Assembly: GCF_001886715.1 (NCBI RefSeq)
Contig: NZ_CP018082.1
Location: forward strand, 3,162,001-3,226,000
DNA: 64,000 nt
Origin: Nocardia mangyaensis
GTDB taxonomy: Bacteria; Actinomycetota; Actinomycetes; Mycobacteriales; Mycobacteriaceae
Reading direction: 5' to 3'
This document shows, piece after piece, positions 8,844-16,749 of this stretch. The notes beneath the pieces were generated by a model that saw only the letters and a program-made list of their open reading frames with translations, did no database searches and was not told the DNA's origin. Made by a program: the position numbers and the translations under genes. Each line of letters opens with the position of its first letter. The first letter of the stretch is position 1.

Positions 8844-8862
8844 GCCGGTGCCGCACCGGCTT
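8842..8862 (+). terminator. Terminator overlapping the SDR stop codon
   Basis: AAGCCGGTG / CACCGGCTT with a 3-base CCG loop, followed by TCTCC. It starts within the TAA stop (8841-8843) and sits between convergent genes, so it is likely used from both sides. Confidence 0.8.
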
Positions 8863-8892
8863 TCTCCGCCGCGATCACGCCGAGTATCGGAA

Positions 8893-9978
8893 TCAGCGCA
8901 ATGCGCCCGGTACGAGGTCGTCGATCGCGGCGGCGCTGCGCGTGAGCATCGTGTGGAACATCCGGTCGCCGCGAGGAGTGGGAGCGGCGGCGCCGCAACC
9001 GAAGACGACGATCAACGGTGCGTGGATCAGCGACGACACGTAGTCGGCCCAACACTGCTGCACGCTGTAGCCGGTGACGCCGTGCCGGGTGAGTTCCCGG
9101 TGATAGTCGGCGACGATGGCGCGCTCGTGTCGGCGGCGGTCCTCGATCGTGAGGCTCGTCGAGAGCAGGAAGGCGATATCGCGCAGCGGTTGCCCGGGGG
9201 TGATGGTCTGCCAGTCCAGCAGCGTCACCGTGCCGTCCGGCGCGAACATCACATTGTCGACGCGCAGATCCCCGTGCAGCAGCGCGAAATGCCGCAACGG
9301 GGCGACCAGCCACTCACCGGCGGTTGCGACGAGCCACGTGATCGCGGACCGCTCGAGGTCGGTGAGCCGATCGTCGAAACGCTCGACGAAGGCATCGGCC
9401 ATCGGCGCGAGTACCGAGTCCATCAGGTCCCGATCCTCAGCTGTGGGCAGAGACAGACCCGGTACCTGGAACAACGTGTCGTCACACCAGCGCGGACCGT
9501 GCAGCCCCGCGGCGGCGACGGCGACCGCGCGCACCTGTTCGACGGTGCAGCCCGCGATCTGGTCGCCCTGCACCGCAGGCGCGAGATCATCGAGTAACAG
9601 CACGAATTCACTGCCGGATTCCGAGACGACCGTGGCGTAACAGCCCGGCACCGGGGTTGCCAGCGTCGACGCCAGGTCGCGGTAGAAGCGCACCTCGTTG
9701 CGGAAGGCACCCGCTCCGAACCGGCGATGATCGTCGGAACCGATGGCGAGTTTGGCGATCATGCTGACCGGCAAGCTGGTGCTGTCGCGGTAGCGCAGCA
9801 GCAGCCGGTACGAGCCTGCCATCTGACCCGAACCCACCGCAGTCACGGTCACGCTGTCGACCTCCACGGCGTGCCCGTGCGCCTGTAGTGTCGCGGTGAG
9901 CCAGGCGGGGGTGAGCGAATCCGGGTCGGTCGGTATGTCCTCGGAAACCGTTCTGGGAGGCGTGTATTCGGCGGTCAT
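8893..9978 (-). CDS. Aminoglycoside phosphotransferase-fold kinase-like protein
   Basis: 361 residues of the APH/ecdysteroid-kinase-like superfamily. The Brenner motif is HGDLRVDNVMF (catalytic Asp after HG) and the Mg-binding Asp is in LLDWQTITPG; an N-lobe lysine is in MIAKLAIG. ATP-dependent phosphorylation is expected; members beside acyl-CoA ligases and dehydrogenases in actinobacteria are of unknown substrate, so drug resistance should not be assumed. AGGAG precedes the ATG at 9978, which overlaps the LLM stop by 4 bases, making this the last gene of the ligase-LLM-kinase arm. Confidence 0.85.
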   Translation of the reverse strand: MTAEYTPPRTVSEDIPTDPDSLTPAWLTATLQAHGHAVEVDSVTVTAVGSGQMAGSYRLLLRYRDSTSLPVSMIAKLAIGSDDHRRFGAGAFRNEVRFYRDLASTLATPVPGCYATVVSESGSEFVLLLDDLAPAVQGDQIAGCTVEQVRAVAVAAAGLHGPRWCDDTLFQVPGLSLPTAEDRDLMDSVLAPMADAFVERFDDRLTDLERSAITWLVATAGEWLVAPLRHFALLHGDLRVDNVMFAPDGTVTLLDWQTITPGQPLRDIAFLLSTSLTIEDRRRHERAIVADYHRELTRHGVTGYSVQQCWADYVSSLIHAPLIVVFGCGAAAPTPRGDRMFHTMLTRSAAAIDDLVPGALR

Positions 9979-11099
9979 CTGACAACTCCTGACGAGTCCG
10001 GTAGCACGACCGAGCCCGGGTTTGCCGGCAGTGCGCGCCGGGTCGAGCGGATCGCTCGGTAGGCCTCGAGAACCGGGACCAATTCGGTGGGGGTGGCGCC
10101 GTGCATGATCACCGAGTCGACGCCGAGTTCGAATTGGCGGTCGACCGCGGCGGCGCAGGCGTTCGGGGAACCGGTCGCGCAGTCGCTGACCCATTCCCGT
10201 GGGATCACCGCGGCGAGTTCGGCGAGTTCGACGGCATTGGCGGTCGCGTCGATCGCACCACGCGCCGAAGTGAAGGCCGTACTCGCCCGCACCCGCTCCA
10301 GATCGTCACTGCGCCAGCCGTTGGCTCGCATCAGAATCTCGGGATAACCCTGCAAGTAGGTGGCCAGGCGGCCGTAGAGGCGGCGCAGTTGATCCAGCTC
10401 GTCGAGGTCGTCACCGACAGTGGCCACGACCGACCAGATCCGCACCGAGGCAGGATCGCGCCCCGCGCGTTCGGCGGCCTCGCGCACCGTCGACACCGCG
10501 CTCGCGGTGGCTTCGGCGCTGAGGAAGGTGTGCAGGACGACCGCGTCCGCGATGCGGCCTGCCAGTTGCAGGGTCCGTGGGCTCATGGTCACCAGCAGTA
10601 CCGGCGGTGGCGAATCGAGTGCCACGCCGAGATGCAGCACCGGATAGGAACCGATTGCGCCATCGTGGCCGATGACCGTCTCTCCGCGCCACAACCTGCG
10701 CACGATGTCGGTGATCTCGGCCAGTTGCGCACCGGTCACGTTCGGTAGCCCGAGAACCTGCCACAGTGGCGCGATTCCGCGTCCGAGGCCGAGCGCGAAA
10801 CGTCCGCCACTGAGTTCTGCGAGGGTCGCGCCCATGTTCGCGGTGACGATCGGATGACGCGTGTTGTGGTTGGTCGCCGCAGTGGCGATACCCAGCCTGG
10901 TCGACACCGCGGCGAGTGCGCCCGACAGGGCCGCGGCGTCTTTGACGTTGAACCGCTCGGAGACGAAGGCGGTGCCCAGCCCGATCCGGTCGGCATGCAC
11001 CGCCTCGGCCGCGAGTTCGGCGGGGGTGACGGGATGACGCGACAGCGCGTAATAGCCGAGCTCGGTCAGCTGTGGCGGGAGTTGGTCATCTGATGACAT
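9975..11099 (-). CDS. LLM-class F420-dependent oxidoreductase
   Basis: 374 residues of the luciferase-like monooxygenase fold: ELGYYALSRHP at the start, an internal FALGLGRG segment, and a central TIM-barrel pattern. The sequence is of the actinobacterial subgroup thought to use deazaflavin F420. Start ATG 11099 has GGAGG 8 bases upstream. Upstream reading continues in the same frame from the broken acyl-CoA ligase without a stop, so a read-through fusion product is possible in principle. Coupled by a 4-base overlap to the kinase-like gene. Confidence 0.85.
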   Translation of the reverse strand: MSSDDQLPPQLTELGYYALSRHPVTPAELAAEAVHADRIGLGTAFVSERFNVKDAAALSGALAAVSTRLGIATAATNHNTRHPIVTANMGATLAELSGGRFALGLGRGIAPLWQVLGLPNVTGAQLAEITDIVRRLWRGETVIGHDGAIGSYPVLHLGVALDSPPPVLLVTMSPRTLQLAGRIADAVVLHTFLSAEATASAVSTVREAAERAGRDPASVRIWSVVATVGDDLDELDQLRRLYGRLATYLQGYPEILMRANGWRSDDLERVRASTAFTSARGAIDATANAVELAELAAVIPREWVSDCATGSPNACAAAVDRQFELGVDSVIMHGATPTELVPVLEAYRAIRSTRRALPANPGSVVLPDSSGVVR

Positions 11100-11101
11100 C
11101 G

Positions 11102-12190
11102 GCAGGCACCTCCGGTGCGGCGATTCGTAAGTGGTCGAGCGTGATTCGCGTCGCCAGAGGCTGCTCTCGCCTGCCGTAGCTTCCTGCTCGACGAGCGTGC
11201 GTTCGAGAATCTTGTTGGTGGCTGTCGTCGGCAGGTCGGCGGCCGAGCGGACGAAGCACGGCCAGGCCTTGGGGGAGACGTCGAGTTGCTCGCCGAAGAA
11301 CACGGTGAACTCGCCCGGATCGAGAGAGGCGTTGTCGCGCACGACGATCGCGGCCATGACGGCGTCGCCGACCCGGTCGTCGGGAACGGCGTAGACGGCG
11401 GCCCGGCTGACCGCGTCGAGCCGTTGCCGGATCCGTTCGATCGGACCCGCGGCGAGTTTCTCAATGTCGACGCGCATCCGGTCAGCGGTACGAACGGCGG
11501 GATGGATGTAGCCGCCAGCGTCCTTGTAAGCCAGATCTCCCGACCAGTAGACCGGATATCGGAGAGGAAGGTCGAGGCCGAGAATGTGGCGGGCGCCATG
11601 GCCGCTCCGCTGGCGAGGGCCACGCAGTAGCCGCCGAGTATTGCGGCCGAATGAAACAGCGGCCTCGACAGGTAGCAGATGTCGTCGGCGCCGCGGCCGA
11701 AGCGCTCGACCGGTGGCCGTCCCGCGAACGGCACCATCATGTGCGCCAGCCGCACGCGGTGCGGCGTCAATTCGCCTGCGCTGACCAGCAATTCGGCCCA
11801 GCGTTGTAGCGAGACATCGGAGACGGTGACCCCGTCGAGGTCCAGCCCGTCGAGCAGTGCTCGGTGCTCGGCGTCGGTGAGCAGGGTCTGGACATCGCCG
11901 CGCCGGATGTCGTCGGCGAGGGCCGCGCCGCGCCGGGTGTTGTCGATGCCGACCGTGACGTATCCGCCGAGCGCGCCGGCGGCGAGGCTGGTGAGCATCT
12001 CGGCGGTGTCGCCCAGCAGTGTTCCCACGTGCATCGGACGGGCGGGATCGGCGACAGACAGTATCGTCACGGCCTGGCGTCGTGTCTCGGCGATGTGCTC
12101 GCGCCACGTCCGGGTCCGGTCGGGACAGGTCATCGCGAGGGAATCGTCCTCCGCTCGCGCGAGCAGAAGGTCGGTGACCGTGTCAGCCAT
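11102..12190 (-). pseudogene. FadD17-like acyl-CoA ligase, internally deleted and frameshifted
   Basis: The front (about 205 residues from ATG 12190) is an AMP-dependent acyl-CoA synthetase ending TFSASTFLSDIR. From about 11555 a different frame continues with VYWSGDLAYKDAGGYIHPAVRTADRMRVD, then LPTTATNKILERTLVEQ, the C-terminal domain with its catalytic Lys region. Roughly 140 central residues, including the adenylate-forming motifs, are absent at the junction and the frame changes. A simple sequencing slip cannot explain the loss. The remaining C-terminal frame has no stop before the LLM start. The gene heads the minus-strand arm and lies under the second copy of the operator. Confidence 0.85.
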
Positions 12191-12221
12191 GGCCCAAATT
12201 TAGAACACGTCCTTCGCGGCT

Positions 12222-12247
12222 GTATACAGATTTCAGAGATTGTCTAC
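12222..12247. promoter_or_regulatory. Probable TetR operator, copy 2
   Basis: GTATACA (12222-12228), 12 bases, TGTCTAC (12241-12247): the same spacing and, but for one base, the same arms as the repeat at 5687-5712. It lies 32 bases upstream of the ATG of the minus-strand ligase arm. Confidence 0.65.
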
Positions 12248-12429
12248 TCGGCGAACCGGCCGTGTGCGGTTGGTCTTCCCCGGCCTTTCCGGATTAGCGG
12301 GGGGAACCTCATGGGGCAAAACTGGCACTGGTTGTCGGCCTGCCTCTCCGCCGTTGAACGAAGCCGCAGTCATTGCCAGTCGAGAGGGTACGTTAGTACG
12401 TAAGAACGATGTAACGTATTATCACACTC

Positions 12430-12969
12430 ATGGCAGAGAACGTTGATGACCTGCGACGCGAGATGGCCGCACTGTCGGAGCGCGTGAGTCACTTGGAGGC
12501 CATGGCCGGCGAGTCCGAAGTCGCGCATTCGGCCTCGCCTGTTGTGGAAGGGGAACAGTTCTGGGCGCTGACGGGATTGCAGTCTCGGCTGGGCGATCAT
12601 CCCGCGACGGCGGATGGTGCGGTGATGATGGTGGGTTCGCTGACACTGCCCGACGGCGCGCCGGTGGCGTGGCAGCAGGGCGCAGGCACGTCCGGCATGT
12701 GGGAGACCGACTGGTCTGATCAGGCCGCAACGTTCGCCGCGCTCGGGCATCCCGTGCGGCTGGAACTCCTCCGCCAGATTCTGTCCGGCGTGCATGCGAC
12801 CGCCGAGCTCGCGGAGACCGCATCGCTGGGAACGACCGGGCAGTTGCATCACCATCTGCGCCAGCTCGTCGCCGCGGGCTGGGTGAAGCAGAGCGGTCGC
12901 GGGAGCTACGAGGTTCCCGCGACCCGCGTCGTGCCACTGCTGGTGTGCATGGTGGGAGCCGAGCGATGA
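12430..12969 (+). CDS. ArsR-type winged-helix regulator with N-terminal coiled coil
   Basis: 179 residues. The first 25 residues (NVDDLRREMAALSERVSHLEAM) form a heptad-like coiled coil; residues about 100-170 are an ArsR/HTH_20 domain (AATFAALGHPVRLELLRQIL, then GTTGQLHHHLRQLVAAGWV). No metal-binding ELCVCDL motif is present, so a metal sensor is unlikely. ATG at 12430. It overlaps the M23 peptidase gene by 4 bases, so the pair is translationally coupled and this protein probably controls it in response to a cell-wall or envelope signal (inference). Confidence 0.82.
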   Translation: MAENVDDLRREMAALSERVSHLEAMAGESEVAHSASPVVEGEQFWALTGLQSRLGDHPATADGAVMMVGSLTLPDGAPVAWQQGAGTSGMWETDWSDQAATFAALGHPVRLELLRQILSGVHATAELAETASLGTTGQLHHHLRQLVAAGWVKQSGRGSYEVPATRVVPLLVCMVGAER

Positions 12970-13838
12970 AGCGGGTGGTGTTGGCGCTGTACCGAGTGCG
13001 GATACCGCTCTACTACCTCGCCGCAGTCATCCTCATCGGCAATGCCCTTCTGGGGCGTTTGCTGAGCACGGGAGGGGTTCGCGAGGTGCGCCTCGTTGTC
13101 GTCTTCGCAGCGCTCGGTGTCGCCGCGCTCTGCTTGGCACTGGCGTTCCTGGCGCCACGGCTGCTCCCGGAGCACCCTGTCCGAGTCGTCGCGCCTCCTG
13201 TGCGAGGCCGGTGGGTGGGCGTGAACAGCCCGGCCTCGCAGGTACCCAGCCACGGTGTGCGCGCCTACGGGCAGGCATATGCGATCGATGTTGTCGCCGA
13301 TCCGGTCGATACTCCTCGACCGGAGTTCGGCAGAAGAATGATGCGGGCAGTGAGCAAGTATCCGGCGTTCGGGGCGCCGGTGTTCGCGATGCTCGACGGT
13401 GAGGTCGTACGAGCCTCGGGATGGCGTAGGGATCACCGCGCCCGCTCGAACGCGTGGGGCATCTTCTACATGATGGCCGAGGGCATGATCCGCGAGATCG
13501 GCGGGCCGGGATTCGTGGTCGGCAACCACGTCACGATTCGCAGCGACGACGGCGTCTACGCGACCGTTGCACATCTCCGACAGGGATCATTGACCGTGAA
13601 GGTCGGTGACCGCGTCACAGCAGGCTCGATCGTCGGGCATTGCGGCAACTCGGGCAACACCAGCGAGCCGCATGTACATGCGCAACTCATGGACCGCGCC
13701 TCGTTCTGGACCGCTCGAGGCCTCCCGATGACCTTCGCAGGGGTCACACTCGACGACGAGGATGAGAGAACAGAAGCGCTCCCCGCCAACGACCAACACA
13801 TGACAGTCAATTCCCCGGCATGTCCGGAAACTCACTAG
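12966..13838 (+). CDS. Membrane-anchored M23 (LytM) peptidase-like protein
   Basis: 290 residues. Two hydrophobic helices (about residues 14-31 and 42-63) anchor the N-terminus; the rest is an M23 domain. Zn-ligand candidates are the His and Asp of HGVRAYGQAYAID and HVHAQL near the C-terminus, with the usual GHCGNSGNTSEPHVH lead-in. M23 enzymes cut peptidoglycan cross-bridges; some lack activity and act as regulators. Here the main HxxxD spacing is longer than usual (H-x6-7-D), so activity is not certain. Coupled by an ATGA overlap to the upstream ArsR gene. Confidence 0.83.
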   Translation: MKRVVLALYRVRIPLYYLAAVILIGNALLGRLLSTGGVREVRLVVVFAALGVAALCLALAFLAPRLLPEHPVRVVAPPVRGRWVGVNSPASQVPSHGVRAYGQAYAIDVVADPVDTPRPEFGRRMMRAVSKYPAFGAPVFAMLDGEVVRASGWRRDHRARSNAWGIFYMMAEGMIREIGGPGFVVGNHVTIRSDDGVYATVAHLRQGSLTVKVGDRVTAGSIVGHCGNSGNTSEPHVHAQLMDRASFWTARGLPMTFAGVTLDDEDERTEALPANDQHMTVNSPACPETH

Positions 13839-14393
13839 AGCGCCGGTGGTTGAAACCAATCCCACTGCACCTGCGCTGGCTGGATCCCGGCCTCGGCGAG
13901 CCGCTCGGGCGTACGCGCTCCAAGACTGCCAGCGAGACCTCGATCTGTTCGGGCTGCTGCACGATCAGGTAACAGCGTCACCTATTCGTACAGCAGCCCC
14001 GTTCCGGTTCCTCCTTTGCGACAACAGCTTTCGAAACGAGTGAGTCAGGCCAGATCCGCGATGGTCGACCGGCGGGGCCCGTGGCAGAGGTAGGAGGCGA
14101 TCTCGGCAGGGTTGGCGATGCTGCGCCAGGCGAGCAGCCAGTGCCCGCGCCGGTGCTGTGGTGACGAGTTCATCGGCGCGGGCCTGGCCGAGCCCGGTCG
14201 TGGTGAGAGTGTCGTTACGGTGGGTGGCTTGTGCCTACGACCAGCCCGTTCGCATAGTCCCGCCCGTCCTCGCGGCTCGGAGCGCGTGAACCGCCCATCG
14301 ACCCGCTCGGGGACGTTCGAGATGGCATCGGCGCCGAGCGGGTCGTACACGCTGTCGCGCTGTCAATTGTCGAACTCGTGACAACTCGCGGAA
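13839..14393. other. Intergenic stretch with possible gene debris
   Basis: No convincing gene. On the minus strand near 13850-13990, short protein-like bits in two frames (EQIEVSLAVLER and ERLAEAGIQPAQVQWDWFQPPAL before a stop) look like the frameshifted tail of a decayed gene, but I cannot name it. The rest shows nothing. Confidence 0.3.
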
Positions 14394-15320
14394 TCAATTG
14401 AGGAGCAGGTGGATCGGGAATGGTAGTACCAGCAGCCCCCAGGGGGTTTCGATGGTGCGCCTAGAGGGCTCCGGCTGTCGGGGATCGAGGTGGTCGCGGG
14501 GCGGTGACTGTGTACACAGGGGGTGGTGCTTCCGCTGGTCGAAGCAGGTCAGGTCGTCATCCTCATGCGGTCCAGGATCGCTGTCGAACGAGGGCGGAAA
14601 ATACGGAGCGAGCGGACTTTCGGGGAAACCGGGCGGCGGGCAGCTTGGCGGTACACACTCCGGAGGCGGGAAGCTGGGTGGCGGGAAATCTGGAGGCGGG
14701 AAAGTGGGTGGCGGGAAATCTGGAGGCGGGAAAGTGGGTGGCGGGAAATCTGGAGGCGGGAAAGTGGGTGGCGGGAAATCTGGAGGCGGGAAAGTGGGCG
14801 GCGGAAAGTCCGGAGGCGGGAAAGTGGGCGGCGGAAAGTCCGGAGGCGGGAAAGTGGGCGGCGGAAAGTCCGGCTCGGGGTGATCGGGCTCAGGATGGGC
14901 GGGGAAGCCGTGGCCTGTCCCGGGGTGGTTGTTCTGATTTCCGCTGGGCGGGCTGTCGGTGAAATCGCCGGATGGGACGTCGTCGGTGGGGACCCCGTCG
15001 GGGGTTGTCGCGGGCGGTGATCCGTTGTAGTCGGCGTCACTTGGCTGATCCGGCGTTCCCTGCAGGCTGGGTGAAGTGGCGTTGTCGGGGCTCGAATTCC
15101 CGCTTCCTTCCCCCGAACCGTCACTGGTGACGCCAGCTGTACCTGGGCTCTCGCTGTCGCCCATGTCGCTGCCCCCAAGGGTGGTCTGAGTGATCGAAGC
15201 CGCTGGCGCGGCGAGGGTGTGTCCGGTAGTGGCTGTCGCGGCCATCAGCGTCGCCGCACCGACGACTGCGGCGCGGGCGAGTGCGATCGAAAGCCGACCA
15301 CGATGGACGTGTGCTGGCAT
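14394..15320 (-). CDS. Secreted proline-rich repeat protein
   Basis: 308 residues. A signal peptide (Arg-rich start, Ala-rich core, cleavage near TLAAPAA about residue 38) is followed by a Ser/Gly/Asp-rich region, then about seven copies of the 10-residue unit PDFPPPTFPP, then a Cys-containing tail (CVPPSCPP, DLTCFDQRKHHPLC). GGAG precedes the ATG at 15320. The repeat would form a rigid polyproline-II rod, suggesting a wall-spanning or surface protein. The opposite strand is also open through the repeat, but is Gly/Lys-rich and has no signal or ribosome site. No enzymatic domain is seen. Confidence 0.8.
   Translation of the reverse strand: MPAHVHRGRLSIALARAAVVGAATLMAATATTGHTLAAPAASITQTTLGGSDMGDSESPGTAGVTSDGSGEGSGNSSPDNATSPSLQGTPDQPSDADYNGSPPATTPDGVPTDDVPSGDFTDSPPSGNQNNHPGTGHGFPAHPEPDHPEPDFPPPTFPPPDFPPPTFPPPDFPPPTFPPPDFPPPTFPPPDFPPPTFPPPDFPPPTFPPPDFPPPSFPPPECVPPSCPPPGFPESPLAPYFPPSFDSDPGPHEDDDLTCFDQRKHHPLCTQSPPRDHLDPRQPEPSRRTIETPWGLLVLPFPIHLLLN
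14664..14873 (-). repeat. 30-bp tandem coding repeat, about 7 units
   Basis: The 30-base unit encoding PDFPPPTFPP is repeated in register. The units toward lower coordinates share one set of synonymous bases (GGTGGCGGGAAATC on the plus strand) and the last units another (GGCGGCGGAAAGTC), so two sub-blocks have expanded separately. Copy number is likely variable between strains. Confidence 0.9.
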
Positions 15321-15345
15321 GGGGGGTCTCCATTCCGAGCGGTAA

Positions 15346-15364
15346 CCCGCAGGTGACCTGCGGG
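15346..15364. promoter_or_regulatory. 19-bp perfect palindrome upstream of the proline-rich gene
   Basis: CCCGCAGGTGACCTGCGGG lies 26 bases upstream of the ATG at 15320, in the expected 5' region of that gene. It could be a repressor operator or an mRNA hairpin; no regulator gene is adjacent. Confidence 0.55.
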
Positions 15365-16124
15365 ACCTTGGTTACGCAGATAATGTACCGTTAATTAGAG
15401 GCGCGTTAGCTGGCGGCTGCTTCCATGGTTGGGAGCAGCGGTTCGCCCCTGTGGTACGCCGTCACGAACCGGTCCCGTCGACCGATGTGCGCATCGCGGA
15501 CTCTTGCCGATGTGCCACGCGGCTATGGTGCGAGCGGAAGTGGTTCTGCCGCTAGAACTCTGACATTCCACCCCAGATCCCGTATTGCTCCTCGGCCGCC
15601 GATGCGTGCTCGCGGCATTCGGCCAGTACCGGGTAGCTCAGGCATAGACGTTTCGCGAGGGCGTTGATGACGCGGGATTTCACGGGGTTTTTCAGTCCTG
15701 GTTTGCCACGAATGGGAAGAGTGGTCCGGCAATTCCTCGAGGGTGTGTGCAGCGGCGTGTGCATCGAGATGTCAAAGGCTTCAGGGTCTATCTACGCGCG
15801 CATTGTTCCCATGAATGGGAACAATGCGCGCGTCATGAAACGGATGCTGGTAATCTCATCGCCATGCCGCATCGGAGAATTTCGACGCGGCATGTCACGG
15901 AATTGTAGTGCGCAGTGTCGCGCGACTGCAGGGGTGTCTTCACATTCCTCATCAGCCTGTCGTGTCGTTATCGGTGAGCTCGGGACAGCTACCGCGCACT
16001 ATCTACGGTTTCGTGACCGGCTACCTCCGTGCTGGGTTCACCCCCTCTCCGGCTCGGAGGTAGCCATCCGGGGCAGGTGCAACGTCCCTGGACATCACAG
16101 CTGGTGTGCCGCGTAGACGCAGGC
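15365..16124. other. Gene-free stretch containing palindromes
   Basis: Apart from the palindromes at 15794-15833 and 15863-15894, I see no convincing coding sequence. Open frames are short and of wrong-frame composition. The stretch lies between the proline-rich gene and a transposase fragment and is probably a rearranged region. Confidence 0.4.
15794..15833. repeat. 40-bp perfect inverted repeat (19+2+19)
   Basis: ACGCGCGCATTGTTCCCAT at 15794-15812 is followed by GA and then its exact reverse complement at 15815-15833. There is no gene I accept on either side for several hundred bases. A second, shorter inverted repeat, CATGCCGC / GCGGCATG, lies at 15863-15894. Such a long, almost loop-less palindrome fits a cruciform, a protein-binding site or the joined ends of an element better than a terminator. 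Confidence 0.75.
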
Positions 16125-16280
16125 GCATGCGTTGCGGTGCGGTGCCGGATCGTGCTGGCCTGCACCGAACCAGGAGCGGTCAACACCCACGTAGCGGCCG
16201 AGGTGGGTGTGTCGGCGATGACGGTGCCCGAATGGCGGGGCCGTTTCATCGAGTACGGTCTGGCGGGTCGGTCTGGCCGA
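16125..16280 (+). mobile_element. IS630-family transposase N-terminal remnant
   Basis: The frame reads CRIVLACTEPGAVNTHVAAEV then GVSAMTVPEWRGRFIEYGLAG, the helix-turn-helix start of an IS630-type transposase. The sequence breaks down right after LAGR, with no catalytic domain. It is the N-terminal portion missing from the remnant at 4101-4475, but the two are 12 kb apart and on opposite strands, so they need not come from one copy. Confidence 0.75.
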
Positions 16281-16330
16281 TTACTCGACTCCCTCGCTCG
16301 ATATCTGCAACGGATTTCAGGCGCAGAACA

Positions 16331-16678
16331 CTAGCGATGGGCGGAAAGTATGGCCATGAGATCTTCCGGGATCGGCATCGGCGTGAGCGGGCCGACATCA
16401 GTCCGGCCGGTGTTCCCCAGCGGTGCCCGCCCGGTCGCGGATGCGATGCCGCCGAAGGCGAGCCGAAGCACTTGGCCGACGACTTCGCGGCGGTCGCGGC
16501 ACCGGATCGCGAGCCGGAGCATCTCCCAGTGCGCACGGGTGTGCGGCCACGCCCACTCCTGCGAAAGGATGTGAGCCCGTTCGAGCGCGCACCACATCTC
16601 GTCGATATCAGTGGTCAGACGTGCGCGATTCAGTTCGGCTTCGAAAGTGGATCGGACGCCGGCAGGCATGCGGGACAC
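16331..16678 (-). CDS. DUF3703 family protein
   Basis: About 115 residues with the family pattern: ARLTTDIDEMWCALERAHILSQ, then WPHTRAHWEMLRLAIRCRDRREVVGQVLRLAFGG. The helical His-rich fold has no established role. AGGAGG at 16683-16688 precedes a GTG at 16678 (4-base spacing) and an ATG at 16669 (13-base spacing); I use the GTG, but three residues either way are uncertain. Same strand as the AraC gene upstream (71 bases), so possibly its target. Confidence 0.8.
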   Translation of the reverse strand: MSRMPAGVRSTFEAELNRARLTTDIDEMWCALERAHILSQEWAWPHTRAHWEMLRLAIRCRDRREVVGQVLRLAFGGIASATGRAPLGNTGRTDVGPLTPMPIPEDLMAILSAHR

Positions 16679-16749
16679 GGGACCTCCTGAGTTGTCGTGG
16701 CTCCTTGTCAGCGTTGCAAGCCGCGCCGGCGACTGCTTGAACAAACCTG

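Noticed and set aside
8893..9978. Aminoglycoside resistance gene
   Set aside because: The fold is shared by many kinases. Its operon is catabolic, and nothing shows antibiotic specificity.
9975..12107. 710-residue fusion of ligase and LLM enzyme
   Set aside because: The LLM gene has its own strong ribosome site and start at 11099, and the part upstream is a broken ligase; I treat the continuous frame as the outcome of the lesion.
14664..14873. CRISPR-like regular repeats
   Set aside because: The 30-bp units are directly adjacent with no unique spacers and code a protein repeat in frame; there are no cas genes.
14398..14883. Gly/Lys-rich open frame on the plus strand across the repeat
   Set aside because: It is the mirror of the proline-rich repeat gene, with no ribosome site or signal. 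The opposite strand has both.
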